Below, one piece after another: positions 14,633 through 22,590 of a stretch of 23,591 nucleotides of DNA. The DNA is from Nitrospinota bacterium (GTDB lineage Bacteria; Nitrospinota; Nitrospinia; UBA9942). Below the pieces are notes generated by a model. It worked only from the letters and a program-made list of their open reading frames with translations. It made no database searches and was not told where the DNA came from. The stretch covers positions 1 through 23,591 of the forward strand of contig DNJG01000161.1 of assembly GCA_003489165.1 (NCBI GenBank), given 5' to 3'. The position numbers and the translations under genes are program-made. Every line of letters begins with the position of its first letter. Within the stretch, counting starts at the first letter, position 1.

Positions 14633-15988
14633 ATGAATGAGACAAAGGTTGTGCTAAGTGAAAGGGATTTGCCAAAGAAGTGGTATAACATCCTTCCAGA
14701 TATGCCGTCTGCACCGCCGCCTCCAATCCATCCCGGGACTAAAAAACCTCTCGGACCTGAAGATTTATCACCTATATTTCCTATGAATCTTATTGAGCAG
14801 GAGATGAGTCCAAAAAATTGGATAACTATACCAGAAGATATCTTAAATATATATGCACTCTGGAGACCTACGCCTCTATACAGGGCACACAGGCTTGAAA
14901 AGGCACTTAATACACCTGCAAAAATTTATTACAAGTATGAAGGTGTGAGCCCTGCCGGAAGCCATAAGCCAAACACTTCTGTAGCACAGGCGTATTACAA
15001 CAAGGTTGCAGGGACAAAGAGAATTGCAACAGAGACAGGTGCGGGTCAGTGGGGGAGTGCCATCAGTATGGCATGTAAGATGTTTGACCTTCAATGCACT
15101 GTTTACATGGTGAGGGTAAGCTATAATCAGAAACCTTATAGAAGGTCAATGATGGAGACATGGGGAGCAGAGGTTCACAGCAGTCCGAGCAGGATTACAC
15201 AGGCAGGCAAAAAGATTCTTGAGGTAAATCCAGATTCTCCGGGAAGCCTTGGCATGGCAATCAGCGAGGCAGTGGAGGATGCTGCTACACATGATGATAC
15301 AAAATATTCCCTTGGAAGTGTTCTTAATCATGTATTACTCCATCAGACTGTTATCGGACTTGAATTAAAGAAGCAATTTGAAAAACTTGGCGAGAAGCCT
15401 GATATTCTGATTGCGTGTTGTGGCGGTGGGAGTAATTTTGGAGGTTTTACATTTCCGTTTATAAAGGATAAATTGAATGGCGAAAACATAAGATTCATTG
15501 CTGTAGAGCCTGCTGCATGTCCCACCCTGACAAAAGGCGAGTATAAATACGATTTCGGTGATACAGCCCAGTTAACACCATTGGTAAAAATGTATACACT
15601 TGGGCATGACTTTGTTCCGCCTGGAATACATGCCGGGGGACTCCGCTATCACGGTGATTCACCCCTTGTAAGCCAGTTACTACATGAAGGGGTTATAGAG
15701 GCAGTTGCATATAAGCAGAATCCGGTATTCGGTGCAGCGGTTCTATTTTCAAAAAGTGAAGGGATAATACCAGCACCGGAATCGGCACATGCTATAAAGG
15801 CTGCTGTTGATGAGGCGATAAAGTGCAGAGAGTCAAAGGAACAGAAGGTCATTGCATTTAACCTGAGCGGTCACGGAAATTTTGATATGTCTGCCTATGA
15901 CAGCTACTTATCAGAAAAGCTTGAAGACTTTGAAATGCCTGAAGAGGAGATAAAGAGGGCATTGGCGAGACTGCCAAAGGTTGAATGA
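14633..15988 (+). CDS. trpB2: Tryptophan synthase beta-like protein, TrpB2 type
   Basis: The 451-residue PLP enzyme has the long N-terminal extension of the TrpB2 group (PPPIHPGTKKPLGPEDL). The PLP lysine is Lys112 in EGVSPAGSHKPNTS, and the phosphate-binding loop is CCGGGSNFGG. TrpB2 proteins make tryptophan from indole and serine and do not pair normally with TrpA. They may salvage indole. A strong AAGGAGG site precedes the ATG. The stop is three bases before trpF. Confidence 0.94.
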   Translation: MNETKVVLSERDLPKKWYNILPDMPSAPPPPIHPGTKKPLGPEDLSPIFPMNLIEQEMSPKNWITIPEDILNIYALWRPTPLYRAHRLEKALNTPAKIYYKYEGVSPAGSHKPNTSVAQAYYNKVAGTKRIATETGAGQWGSAISMACKMFDLQCTVYMVRVSYNQKPYRRSMMETWGAEVHSSPSRITQAGKKILEVNPDSPGSLGMAISEAVEDAATHDDTKYSLGSVLNHVLLHQTVIGLELKKQFEKLGEKPDILIACCGGGSNFGGFTFPFIKDKLNGENIRFIAVEPAACPTLTKGEYKYDFGDTAQLTPLVKMYTLGHDFVPPGIHAGGLRYHGDSPLVSQLLHEGVIEAVAYKQNPVFGAAVLFSKSEGIIPAPESAHAIKAAVDEAIKCRESKEQKVIAFNLSGHGNFDMSAYDSYLSEKLEDFEMPEEEIKRALARLPKVE

Positions 15989-15991
15989 CAG

Positions 15992-16609
15992 ATGGTTAAA
16001 GTAAAGATATGCGGTATAACAAATTTAGAAGATGCCCTTTATGCGGCTGATTGTGGGGCTGATGCGATTGGATTTATATTTTACCCGAAGAGTCCCCGCT
16101 TTATTGAAAAAACAAAAGCCAAAGAGATAATCTCAAAACTTCCACCTTTTATTACAACTGTTGGGGTTTTCGTAAATGAGAGTATAGAGAATATTGTTAA
16201 TACTATTCATGAATGTAATATTAATATCGTTCAGCTTCACGGAGATGAGACACCTGACTACTGTAGCAAACTGCCTGTGAAGACAATAAAAGCAATAAGG
16301 GTTAAGAATGAAGATTCTCTAAAACAGATAGCAGAATATAAAATTAGCACATTGCTTTTAGATGCTTATTCTGAAGATAGCTTTGGTGGAGCTGGAAAGA
16401 TATTTGACTGGGACTTGGCAATAAAGGCAAAGGGGTATGGAAGAATTATATTGTCCGGAGGTTTGACACTTGATAATGTAAGAGAGGCAATAGAAAAGGT
16501 CAAACCATACGGAGTAGATGTGAGTAGTGGAGTTGAAGAGAGGGAAGGGAAGAAGGATAAAATAAAGGTTAGAGAGTTTATAAAAAGGGTTAGGAGTTCA
16601 GAGTCATGA
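15992..16609 (+). CDS. trpF: Phosphoribosylanthranilate isomerase
   Basis: The 205-residue TIM-barrel enzyme converts phosphoribosylanthranilate to CdRP in tryptophan synthesis. KICGITNLEDA (general base Cys7), GFIFYPKSPR, VGVFVNES, VQLHGDE and LLLDAYSEDSFGGAGKIFDW (general acid Asp) are all present, as is the phosphate site LSGGL. It is flanked by both trpB genes and overlaps trpB1 by ATGA. Confidence 0.95.
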   Translation: MVKVKICGITNLEDALYAADCGADAIGFIFYPKSPRFIEKTKAKEIISKLPPFITTVGVFVNESIENIVNTIHECNINIVQLHGDETPDYCSKLPVKTIKAIRVKNEDSLKQIAEYKISTLLLDAYSEDSFGGAGKIFDWDLAIKAKGYGRIILSGGLTLDNVREAIEKVKPYGVDVSSGVEEREGKKDKIKVREFIKRVRSSES

Positions 16610-17802
16610 GAAATTCGTTGCCTGATAAAAAAGGACATTTTGGGATTTTTGGCGGGAAATATGTTATTGAGACTTTAATGCCTGCACTCAATGAACTGGA
16701 GAATGCCTACCATGAAGCGAAAAGGGACAGGGGGTTTCACAGGGAACTTCATAAATATTTAAGTGAATATGCAGGGAGGCCTACACCCCTATATTTTGCA
16801 AAGAGACTGACGGAGGAATTGGGCGGGGCGAGGATATATCTAAAAAGGGAAGACCTCTGCCATACAGGTGCCCATAAAATCAATAATACACTTGGACAAC
16901 TCCTTCTTTCTAAAAGAATGGGGAAAAAGAGGGTTATTGCTGAGACAGGCGCAGGCCAGCATGGTGTGGCAACTGCAACTGCGGCAGCCCTCTTTGGAAT
17001 AGAGTGTGAGATATTCATGGGCGAAGAAGATATTGAGAGACAGTCGCTGAATGTCTTCAGGATGAAGCTCCTCGGTGCAAAGGTGACACCTGTCTCATCA
17101 GGGACAAAGACATTAAAGGATGCAATGAATGAAGCATTAAGAAACTGGATTACAACAGTAAGAGATACACACTATGTTGTCGGCTCTACAGCAGGGCCGC
17201 ATCCCTATCCAATGATAGTAAGGGATTTTCAGTCTGTAATAGGACATGAAACAAAACTACAGATATTGGCAAGAGAGGGAAAACTGCCCGATTATCTTAT
17301 TGCCTGTGTTGGAGGCGGGAGTAATGCTATGGGTCTCTTCCATTCATTTTATAATGACAAAAAAGTGAAATTTATAGGTGTAGAGGCGTCAGGATATGGG
17401 CTCAATACAGGGTATCATGGTGCGTCACTGGCAAAGGGTAAAGTAGGTGTCTTGCATGGAAGCAAAAGCTATGTATTACAGGATGATGATGGGCAGATAA
17501 AACCTGCACACTCCATCTCAGCAGGGCTTGACTACCCTGGTGTTGGGCCAGAGCACAGTTATTATAAAAAGACAGGCCGCGCTAAATATGTATCAGCCAC
17601 TGATAAAGAGGCTCTAAAGGCATTTGAACTCCTTTCTAAAACTGAAGGTATAATACCCGCATTAGAAAGCGCCCATGCCATCGCATATACCTCCAAGTTT
17701 GCGAAGAAACTCAAAAAGAATGAAATAATAGTAGTATGTCTCTCAGGCAGAGGGGATAAGGATGTGAATCAAGTGGCAAAAATGATGGGAGTGGAACTCT
17801 GA
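16606..17802 (+). CDS. trpB: Tryptophan synthase beta subunit, TrpB1 type
   Basis: The 398-residue protein has FGIFGGKYVIETLMPAL at the N-terminus, the PLP lysine Lys91 in HTGAHKINNTLGQ, the ETGAGQHGVA loop and GGGSNAMG. It joins indole to serine, normally in a complex with TrpA. No trpA follows: the next gene, gltX, is on the other strand eight bases beyond the stop. TrpA must be encoded elsewhere if this enzyme works conventionally. Confidence 0.96.
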   Translation: MRNSLPDKKGHFGIFGGKYVIETLMPALNELENAYHEAKRDRGFHRELHKYLSEYAGRPTPLYFAKRLTEELGGARIYLKREDLCHTGAHKINNTLGQLLLSKRMGKKRVIAETGAGQHGVATATAAALFGIECEIFMGEEDIERQSLNVFRMKLLGAKVTPVSSGTKTLKDAMNEALRNWITTVRDTHYVVGSTAGPHPYPMIVRDFQSVIGHETKLQILAREGKLPDYLIACVGGGSNAMGLFHSFYNDKKVKFIGVEASGYGLNTGYHGASLAKGKVGVLHGSKSYVLQDDDGQIKPAHSISAGLDYPGVGPEHSYYKKTGRAKYVSATDKEALKAFELLSKTEGIIPALESAHAIAYTSKFAKKLKKNEIIVVCLSGRGDKDVNQVAKMMGVEL

Positions 17803-17810
17803 CAAAGCAG

Positions 17811-19226
17811 CTATTTCCTATCTATATTATGTATAGATGCCTTCAATCTTTCAATTACCTTTTCTTTCCCCAAAACTAATATTACTTCAAAAATCCCTGG
17901 GCTTACAGTTTTACCTGTAAGTGCGAGGCGGACAGGCTGGGCAATATTGCCTAATTTAATATTAAACTCCTCTACAAGTTTATTAAATATGCCCTCTATT
18001 GGGGTATGAGAGAAGTCCTCAATCTTTTCTATCATGTCTATCAGTTTTTCTAAAACAGGTTTAGTGGATGAAGTAAAGAATTTCTCTTTTGCCTTTTCAT
18101 CATATTTTATATCATTTATAAAATAAAACTCCATTCCCTTTGCCATCTCAATAAGGGTCTTACTCCTCTCTTGCAATAAAGGTATAGCCTTCGCAATCTC
18201 TTCGTCTGTAACAGAGGAATTGTCTGCTATGAGTTTCTCCGTTAGTAAATGGGGTCTTAAATCCTTTGCGAGTCTTAGAGGATTTTCTGTTTTTATATAA
18301 TGGCTGTTTACCCAGAGGAGTTTTTCAGGATTGAAGACAGCCGCAGATTTATTTATATTTTCAAAGGAAAAATATTTTATAAGCTCATTAATGCTGAATA
18401 TCTCCTGGTCGCCATGAGACCAGCCGAGTCTGACCAGATAATTAACCATTGCCTCAGGCAGATAACCCATATCTCTGTAAGCAAGAATGGATGTAGCTCC
18501 GTGCCTCTTGCTCAAACGGGCTTTATCGGAGCCGAGTATCATTGAGAGATGGGCAAACTGCGGTATTGGATAACCAAGTCCTTTATAGAGCTGAATCTGT
18601 CTTGGGGTGTTTGCAAGATGGTCATCCCCCCTTATTACATGGGTGATGTTCATAGTTGCGTCATCAATAACTACACAAAAATTATATGTAGGGGTCTTAT
18701 CAGAGCGGAGTATTATCAAGTCATCCAGTTCAGAATTATCAAATACTACCTCACCTCTTAATATGTCATTAAAAATAGTTTTTCCATCATGAGGGGTCTT
18801 AAACCTTACTACATAAGGTTTATCAGGAGGAGGATTTTTTAGCTCCCTGCATCTGCCGTCATATTTTGGTTTCTCCCCTTTTGATAAAGCGACCTTCCGT
18901 CTTTCTTCAAGTTCTTCAGGTGTGCAATAACACCTGTAAGCCTTACCATGTTTTAGAAGCCTCTCCACATGCTCTAAGTAAATCGTTTGTCTCTCAGTCT
19001 GTCTGTATGGACCCTCATCCCAGTCAAACCCTACCCACTTCATCCCCTCAATAATCTGTTCAATAGATTCTTCTGTAGAGCGTTCCTTGTCAGTATCTTC
19101 AATCCTTAATATAAACTTCCCGCTATTGTGTCGGGCAAAGAGATAGTTGAAAAGAGCAGTCCTCACACCGCCGACATGCAAATACCCCGTTGGACTCGGT
19201 GCAAATCTTACTCTAATGTCATTCAT
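17811..19226 (-). CDS. gltX: Glutamyl-tRNA synthetase
   Basis: The 471-residue class I synthetase charges tRNA-Glu, and tRNA-Gln in organisms that use transamidation. The HIGH-type motif is APSPTGYLHVGG (residues 9-20), with FILRIEDTD after it, and the KMSKS-type motif is KARLSKRHG. I start it at ATG 19226 (MNDIRVRFAPSP), nine bases after GGAGAGG and in line with family N-termini. An ATG at 19235 overlaps the preceding stop codon as ATGA and is the alternative; a TTG at 19244 is unlikely. It is the last gene of the trxB-flavoprotein-gltX run. Confidence 0.95.
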   Translation of the reverse strand: MNDIRVRFAPSPTGYLHVGGVRTALFNYLFARHNSGKFILRIEDTDKERSTEESIEQIIEGMKWVGFDWDEGPYRQTERQTIYLEHVERLLKHGKAYRCYCTPEELEERRKVALSKGEKPKYDGRCRELKNPPPDKPYVVRFKTPHDGKTIFNDILRGEVVFDNSELDDLIILRSDKTPTYNFCVVIDDATMNITHVIRGDDHLANTPRQIQLYKGLGYPIPQFAHLSMILGSDKARLSKRHGATSILAYRDMGYLPEAMVNYLVRLGWSHGDQEIFSINELIKYFSFENINKSAAVFNPEKLLWVNSHYIKTENPLRLAKDLRPHLLTEKLIADNSSVTDEEIAKAIPLLQERSKTLIEMAKGMEFYFINDIKYDEKAKEKFFTSSTKPVLEKLIDMIEKIEDFSHTPIEGIFNKLVEEFNIKLGNIAQPVRLALTGKTVSPGIFEVILVLGKEKVIERLKASIHNIDRK

Positions 19227-19231
19227 AAATT

Positions 19232-19759
19232 TCATCCTCTCCAAAGAAATCCCATATACTCTTCAATCTTACCAGAAAGAGTCGCCTTTTCACACCATTC
19301 AATTAGTGTATTTCTGTCTCCAACATATTGATAGTATGGAACGCCGTAGCCGCAGCTTGTCTTAACTTTCTCAATCCTCAGGAGTATCAATTGTCTGTGG
19401 TATTTAGATACTATTTCGCCCATCTTTTCCTTAAGTCCCTTACCAGTTTGACTATCAAGTGATATTGCTTCGCCATTGCCATAAAGGCGGAGAACCATAG
19501 GGCTTTTATCAAAACTCATAAACATCATTGTCAGTTTCCCATTCTGTTGTAAATGAGTTGCTGTCTCATTCCCGCTTCCCGGATAATCTGCATAGACAAC
19601 AGTTTTATTATCCAGAATTTTTAAAGTATCATACCCCTTTGGAGAAAGGTTAACATATTCTCCCTTAAGATTATCAGGTGCAGATGCAACAAAGAAAATT
19701 TTTTGAGTTTTGATGAAATTTATAAGTTCATCATTTAATTCAGGATATATCTTAGCCAT
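19232..19759 (-). CDS. Pyridoxamine 5'-phosphate oxidase-like flavoprotein
   Basis: The 175-residue protein has the split-barrel pattern of the PNPOx-like family: FFVASAPDNLKGEYVNLSPKG, then TVVYADYPGSGNETATHL, then KLTMMFMSFDKSP and LRLYGNGEAI. The family binds FMN, sometimes F420 or haem. The catalytic residues of true PdxH are not evident, so the substrate is unknown. It lies three bases after trxB and overlaps or abuts gltX, which indicates one transcript and perhaps a redox role together with thioredoxin reductase. Confidence 0.85.
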   Translation of the reverse strand: MAKIYPELNDELINFIKTQKIFFVASAPDNLKGEYVNLSPKGYDTLKILDNKTVVYADYPGSGNETATHLQQNGKLTMMFMSFDKSPMVLRLYGNGEAISLDSQTGKGLKEKMGEIVSKYHRQLILLRIEKVKTSCGYGVPYYQYVGDRNTLIEWCEKATLSGKIEEYMGFLWRG

Positions 19760-19762
19760 TTA

Positions 19763-20698
19763 TTATACTGTCCTTTTTGGATAAGACTTCCCTTCAAGGT
19801 GAGATATGTATTCTTCTGCATATACAGCGGCAATGGCACCGTCTCCTACTGCCGTTGCCACCTGTCTTAACGGCGTATTGCGGCAATCCCCGGCAGCAAA
19901 GATACCTTTTATTGATGTCTCCATCCTGTCATTCGTGATTATAAAACCGCCTTTATCCTTTTCTGTATTGATAAACTCTGTATTCGGTATAATACCCACA
20001 AATATGAAAATACCCTCTGCCTTGACCTCTCTCTTTTCATTACTCTGAATATTCTTCACAGAGACCTTTTCTACCCCGCTTGCCCCTCCTATAATCTCAT
20101 CAACTGCTGAATTCCATAAAAATTCTAACTTTGGATTTGAAAGGAGTTTCTCCTGCATAATCTTCTCCGCCCTGAGCCTGTCCCTCCTATGCACAAGATA
20201 AATCTTGTTTGCTATTTTTGAAAGGTATTGTGCCTCTTTTACTGCTGTATCTCCACCTCCGACAACAACAATATCTTTGCCATTATAAAATGGACCATCG
20301 CATGTGGCACAGTAGGATACCCCTCTTCCTGTCAATTCATCTTCCCCTTTTACCCCGAGCTTTTTCGGCTGGGCGCCTGAGGCAATAATTACTGCCTTTG
20401 TCTCAAGATTTTTAGAGTCTGTCTTTACAACCTTTATATCGCCTTTATCAATAATCTCCTCTACTGCACCAAATTCAATTTTTAAGCCGAAATCCTTTGC
20501 ATGGCTTTCAAATTTACTCATGAGTTCTGAGCCGCTTATGCTTCTATATCCAGGATAGTTTTCAATAACATCACTTAGTGCTATCTGCCCCCCTACGCCC
20601 AGCTTCTCAATCATAATCACATTCAGTTTTGCCCTGAGTGCATAGATTGCAGCAGAAAGCCCCGCAGACCCACCACCGATAATAACTAAATCATACAT
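19763..20698 (-). CDS. trxB: Thioredoxin reductase
   Basis: The 311-residue flavoprotein has an N-terminal FAD site (IIGGGSAGLSAAIYA), the redox-active pair Cys130-Cys133 in CATCDGPFY, a NADPH site VVGGGDTAVKEA (147-156) with HRRDRLRA, and the C-terminal AAGDCRNTPLRQVATAVGDG. It reduces thioredoxin with NADPH. A GGAGG site precedes the ATG. It heads the minus-strand operon with the PNPOx-like gene and gltX. Confidence 0.95.
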   Translation of the reverse strand: MYDLVIIGGGSAGLSAAIYALRAKLNVIMIEKLGVGGQIALSDVIENYPGYRSISGSELMSKFESHAKDFGLKIEFGAVEEIIDKGDIKVVKTDSKNLETKAVIIASGAQPKKLGVKGEDELTGRGVSYCATCDGPFYNGKDIVVVGGGDTAVKEAQYLSKIANKIYLVHRRDRLRAEKIMQEKLLSNPKLEFLWNSAVDEIIGGASGVEKVSVKNIQSNEKREVKAEGIFIFVGIIPNTEFINTEKDKGGFIITNDRMETSIKGIFAAGDCRNTPLRQVATAVGDGAIAAVYAEEYISHLEGKSYPKRTV

Positions 20699-20894
20699 AA
20701 TTAACCTCCATTCTAAACCGATATGATGTAGATTTTACTGCGTGGCTTTGCCATCAGGCAATACAGCCCTGTCATTTTATTGATTATATTGCATCTTATT
20801 TCAACTCTCAACGATTTTATAAGGTTTCCCCTTGACTATCGCACCTTCAATTTCTATAATCTATCATAATGTTGAATAAACTTAAAAGAGAATG
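20699..20894. other. Left flank of the cassette array
   Basis: This spacer separates trxB (minus) from the first cassette. It holds the TTGACT-TATAAT promoter but no reading frame, no integrase fragment and no recognisable attI apart from the final G of the core site. Confidence 0.5.
20832..20860 (+). promoter_or_regulatory. Near-consensus promoter facing the cassette array
   Basis: TTGACT (20832-20837) and a perfect TATAAT (20855-20860) are 17 bases apart. The expected start point lies about 28 bases before the first cassette boundary. In position and strength it corresponds to the Pc promoter of an integron, although no intI or attI can be recognised. Confidence 0.7.
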
Positions 20895-21527
20895 TTATGC
20901 CTCATGAAAATCACCCTCGACCACAACTGCATCATCCACCTCGAAAACGACACAGACGTGGGTAAGGCAGTTCGAGCCATCGTTACGAGCATTGCAAACG
21001 AATGTTTTGTCGTGAATATAGGTGCTTCTGAAATGCGCAAAAAAGGGGTGCGGCCAGACCGATATGAGAAATTCGAAGAATTGCTGGGCCAGGTAGGCAT
21101 TTCACACCTTCCAAGACTCAACCCCATGGTGATCTTAGATGTGACATTTTTCGATCGATGCGTTTTTGGAGATGACAGCACAATTAAGCTTGCTGGCAAA
21201 ATCGAAGACGCGTTGTTCGGGGAGTCAGAGAGAATCGATATCGCCACCGTCGGACTGGATTCTCCGGAGGGATGCCAATGGCTGAATAGGCTTTGTGATG
21301 TCCACGGCATGTGGTGCCACATTCAAAATGGAAATGATGTCTTCCTCACCACCGACAACAATTTTAGTAAAGAAACCAAACTGCCCAAGCTCTTAGCATT
21401 GGGCGCCGGGCGAATCTGTCAACCACACGAGCTTTGAGATGAGGCATAACAACACGTTACAAAGGACGCGCATCAGCGGTCGTCATGTATTCCGCCACCG
21501 TCCTTGGCGCGCCTTTGAACGTGGACG
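20895..21527 (+). mobile_element. Integron gene cassette 1 (PIN-like gene plus attC)
   Basis: The core site GTTATGC at 20894-20900 marks the left edge, with cleavage after G20894. The right edge is G21527 of GTTATGT. The left-edge sequence GTTATGCCTCA is the exact complement of TGAGGCATAAC at 21440-21450, as expected when a cassette circle carries one attC. The 633-bp unit holds one gene and its attC, and is visibly more GC-rich than its surroundings. Confidence 0.82.
20904..21437 (+). CDS. PIN-like nuclease carried on an integron cassette
   Basis: The 177-residue protein begins MKITLDHNCIIHLEND, a strand ending in Asp6 as in PIN domains. It ends DVFLTTDNNFSKETKLPKLL, then ALGAGRICQPHEL, the usual last acidic strand and closing segment of VapC/PIN-like proteins. 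An RNase role is likely but not shown. ATG 20892 would cross the cassette boundary, so I choose 20904, nine bases inside it; short leaders are normal in cassettes. No antitoxin gene is next to it on the cassette. Codon use and GC differ from the neighbours, which points to transfer. Confidence 0.75.
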   Translation: MKITLDHNCIIHLENDTDVGKAVRAIVTSIANECFVVNIGASEMRKKGVRPDRYEKFEELLGQVGISHLPRLNPMVILDVTFFDRCVFGDDSTIKLAGKIEDALFGESERIDIATVGLDSPEGCQWLNRLCDVHGMWCHIQNGNDVFLTTDNNFSKETKLPKLLALGAGRICQPHEL

Positions 21528-21533
21528 TTATGT
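21444..21533 (+). repeat. attC site 1 (90 bp)
   Basis: The outer boxes are GCATAAC (21444-21450) and GTTATGT (21527-21533). The arms pair as CACGTT-CAAAGG-CGCGC in both halves, except for two extra A bases (21459 and 21466) on one arm and an unpaired 2/3-base spacer after the outer box. Extrahelical bases on one arm and an unpaired spacer are defining features of attC. Confidence 0.85.
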
Positions 21534-21605
21534 CAAAAAATATACTATAGCCATTACTATTTGTGTTATCATAATTTTAAAGAAACCGCCGAGTGAGGTG
21601 AAAAG

Positions 21606-21803
21606 TTGAAAACAAAACTAAAAATGATTTACTGGGAAGGTGAAAAATTCTGGGTAGGAAAACTTGTTGAACATCCTGAAATAATGACACAAGGTGAGAC
21701 ACTGCAAGAACTTGAGGAAAATATGAAAGACGCATACATGCTTATGACAATGGAGGATGTCCCCGAAAAGCATAAAGTCAAAGAACTCTCCCTTGCTGTA
21801 TGA
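21606..21803 (+). CDS. hicB: HicB-like antitoxin
   Basis: The 65-residue protein matches the partial RNase H-like fold of HicB: a strand IYWEGEKFWVGKLVEHPEI, then TQGETLQELEENMKDAYMLM, a typical HicB helix. It lacks a C-terminal DNA-binding domain, so self-repression may be weak or indirect. The start is TTG 21606, behind GAGGTGAAAAG. It overlaps hicA by ATGA, and the order is antitoxin before toxin. Confidence 0.88.
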   Translation: MKTKLKMIYWEGEKFWVGKLVEHPEIMTQGETLQELEENMKDAYMLMTMEDVPEKHKVKELSLAV

Positions 21804-21973
21804 AAAGAAAAGACTTGCTAAAAAAGTTAAATGATTCCGGGTGCATTCTTATTAGACATGGAAGCCGTCATGATTTATACAAAAACCCTGCAACTGGCAA
21901 AAAGCAACCCGTCCCAAGGCATAATGAAATAGATGAAAACCTTGACATAGTCTCAAATGTTTGCCTGAAGTGA
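21800..21973 (+). CDS. hicA: HicA-like mRNA interferase toxin
   Basis: This 57-residue protein reads MKRKDLLKKLNDSGCILIRH then GSRHDLYKNPATGKKQPVPR then HNEIDENL and a short tail. The RHGSRHDLY segment carries the catalytic His of the double-stranded-RNA-binding-like HicA fold, and PVPRHNEI is the usual family ending. HicA cleaves mRNA when free of HicB. The frame is complete and looks functional. Confidence 0.9.
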   Translation: MKRKDLLKKLNDSGCILIRHGSRHDLYKNPATGKKQPVPRHNEIDENLDIVSNVCLK

Positions 21974-21991
21974 GTGACTACGATGCACTTT

Positions 21992-22049
21992 GCCAAATAG
22001 AGTTAATCAGCCGACGCAAAAACCATGCGGCTGACAAGCAACGTCCCGT
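21992..22049 (+). repeat. attC-like site 2 (degenerate)
   Basis: TCAGCCG (22007-22013) pairs with CGGCTGA (22028-22034). An extra A (22014) follows, then C-G pairing, in the same geometry as attC site 3. Nine bases outside each arm lie GCCAAAT (21992-21998) and GTCCCGT (22043-22049) in the places of the R boxes, but they fit the consensus poorly. It may be a decayed attC. Confidence 0.5.
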
Positions 22050-22060
22050 AAGGAGGAGTG

Positions 22061-22480
22061 ATGAAAACACTTTTACATATTTTTGTTATTTCCTTTATTT
22101 TTCTAAGTTTATTTGCCTGTGCGACTAGTACGCTTGTGTTAATTCCTCCTAACAAAGACGGCCCTATAGAGGGGTTGGTTCAGCGTTCTGTAGGCGAAGC
22201 AAACGTTAAAATTATCATGCCAACAGGCGAAAATATAACAGGAACAATGATTTGGATCAAGCCGGGCCAGGGCCCTACTGTTGGTTTAGCCACCGTTGGC
22301 GGGCAGACTGTTACTGCAATGGGTGGAAACGTTGACGGTAACGCAATGTACGTTGGTACCTTGATAGGCGACAAGGGTACCAAAATGCAAATGGAACTGC
22401 TTTGCAATGCCTTTACGGTTAAATGCACGGGCGTTGCGATTGCCAATGACGGAAAAACTTATAATGTGGTGTTGAAATAG
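22061..22480 (+). CDS. Small lipoprotein, cassette-borne
   Basis: An AGGAGG site (22051-22056) precedes ATG 22061; the GTG at 22058 touches that site and is unlikely. The signal peptide ends in LFAC (Cys20), a lipobox. The mature part of about 120 residues has Gly-rich beta strands (VKIIMPTGENITGTM, GLATVGGQTVTAMGG, MYVGTLIGDKGTKMQMELLC) and two further Cys about nine residues apart that may bridge. I do not recognise the family. Lipoproteins and exported proteins of unknown function are common in integron cassettes. Confidence 0.75.
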   Translation: MKTLLHIFVISFIFLSLFACATSTLVLIPPNKDGPIEGLVQRSVGEANVKIIMPTGENITGTMIWIKPGQGPTVGLATVGGQTVTAMGGNVDGNAMYVGTLIGDKGTKMQMELLCNAFTVKCTGVAIANDGKTYNVVLK

Positions 22481-22528
22481 TACCGGACAAGGCAACGATT
22501 TTTCCAATAAATTGCATCAATATGAATC

Positions 22529-22590
22529 GCCTAACAAATCACTCCAGCGGACGGCGAAAAAGACCGCCGCCGCTTAGCTTTGCGTAATCC
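22529..22590 (+). repeat. attC site 3 (62 bp) at the array's right end
   Basis: GCCTAAC (22529-22535), nine bases, then AGCGG-A-CGGCG (22546-22556) pairs with CGCCGCCGCT (22565-22574), leaving A22551 extrahelical. After nine more bases comes GTAATCC (22584-22590) in the R' position. The size and layout match the short attC sites of mobile integrons. The R' box deviates from GTTRRRY, as expected if the array abuts non-integron DNA here. Confidence 0.8.

Noticed and set aside
18300..19365. Several plus-strand frames opposite gltX and the flavoprotein gene
   Set aside because: All lie on well-conserved minus-strand genes and have no family resemblance.
20882..21322. 146-codon minus-strand frame opposite the PIN-like cassette gene
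   Set aside because: No ribosome site, no recognisable domain, and it crosses the cassette boundary; it is a frame shadow of the GC-richer gene.
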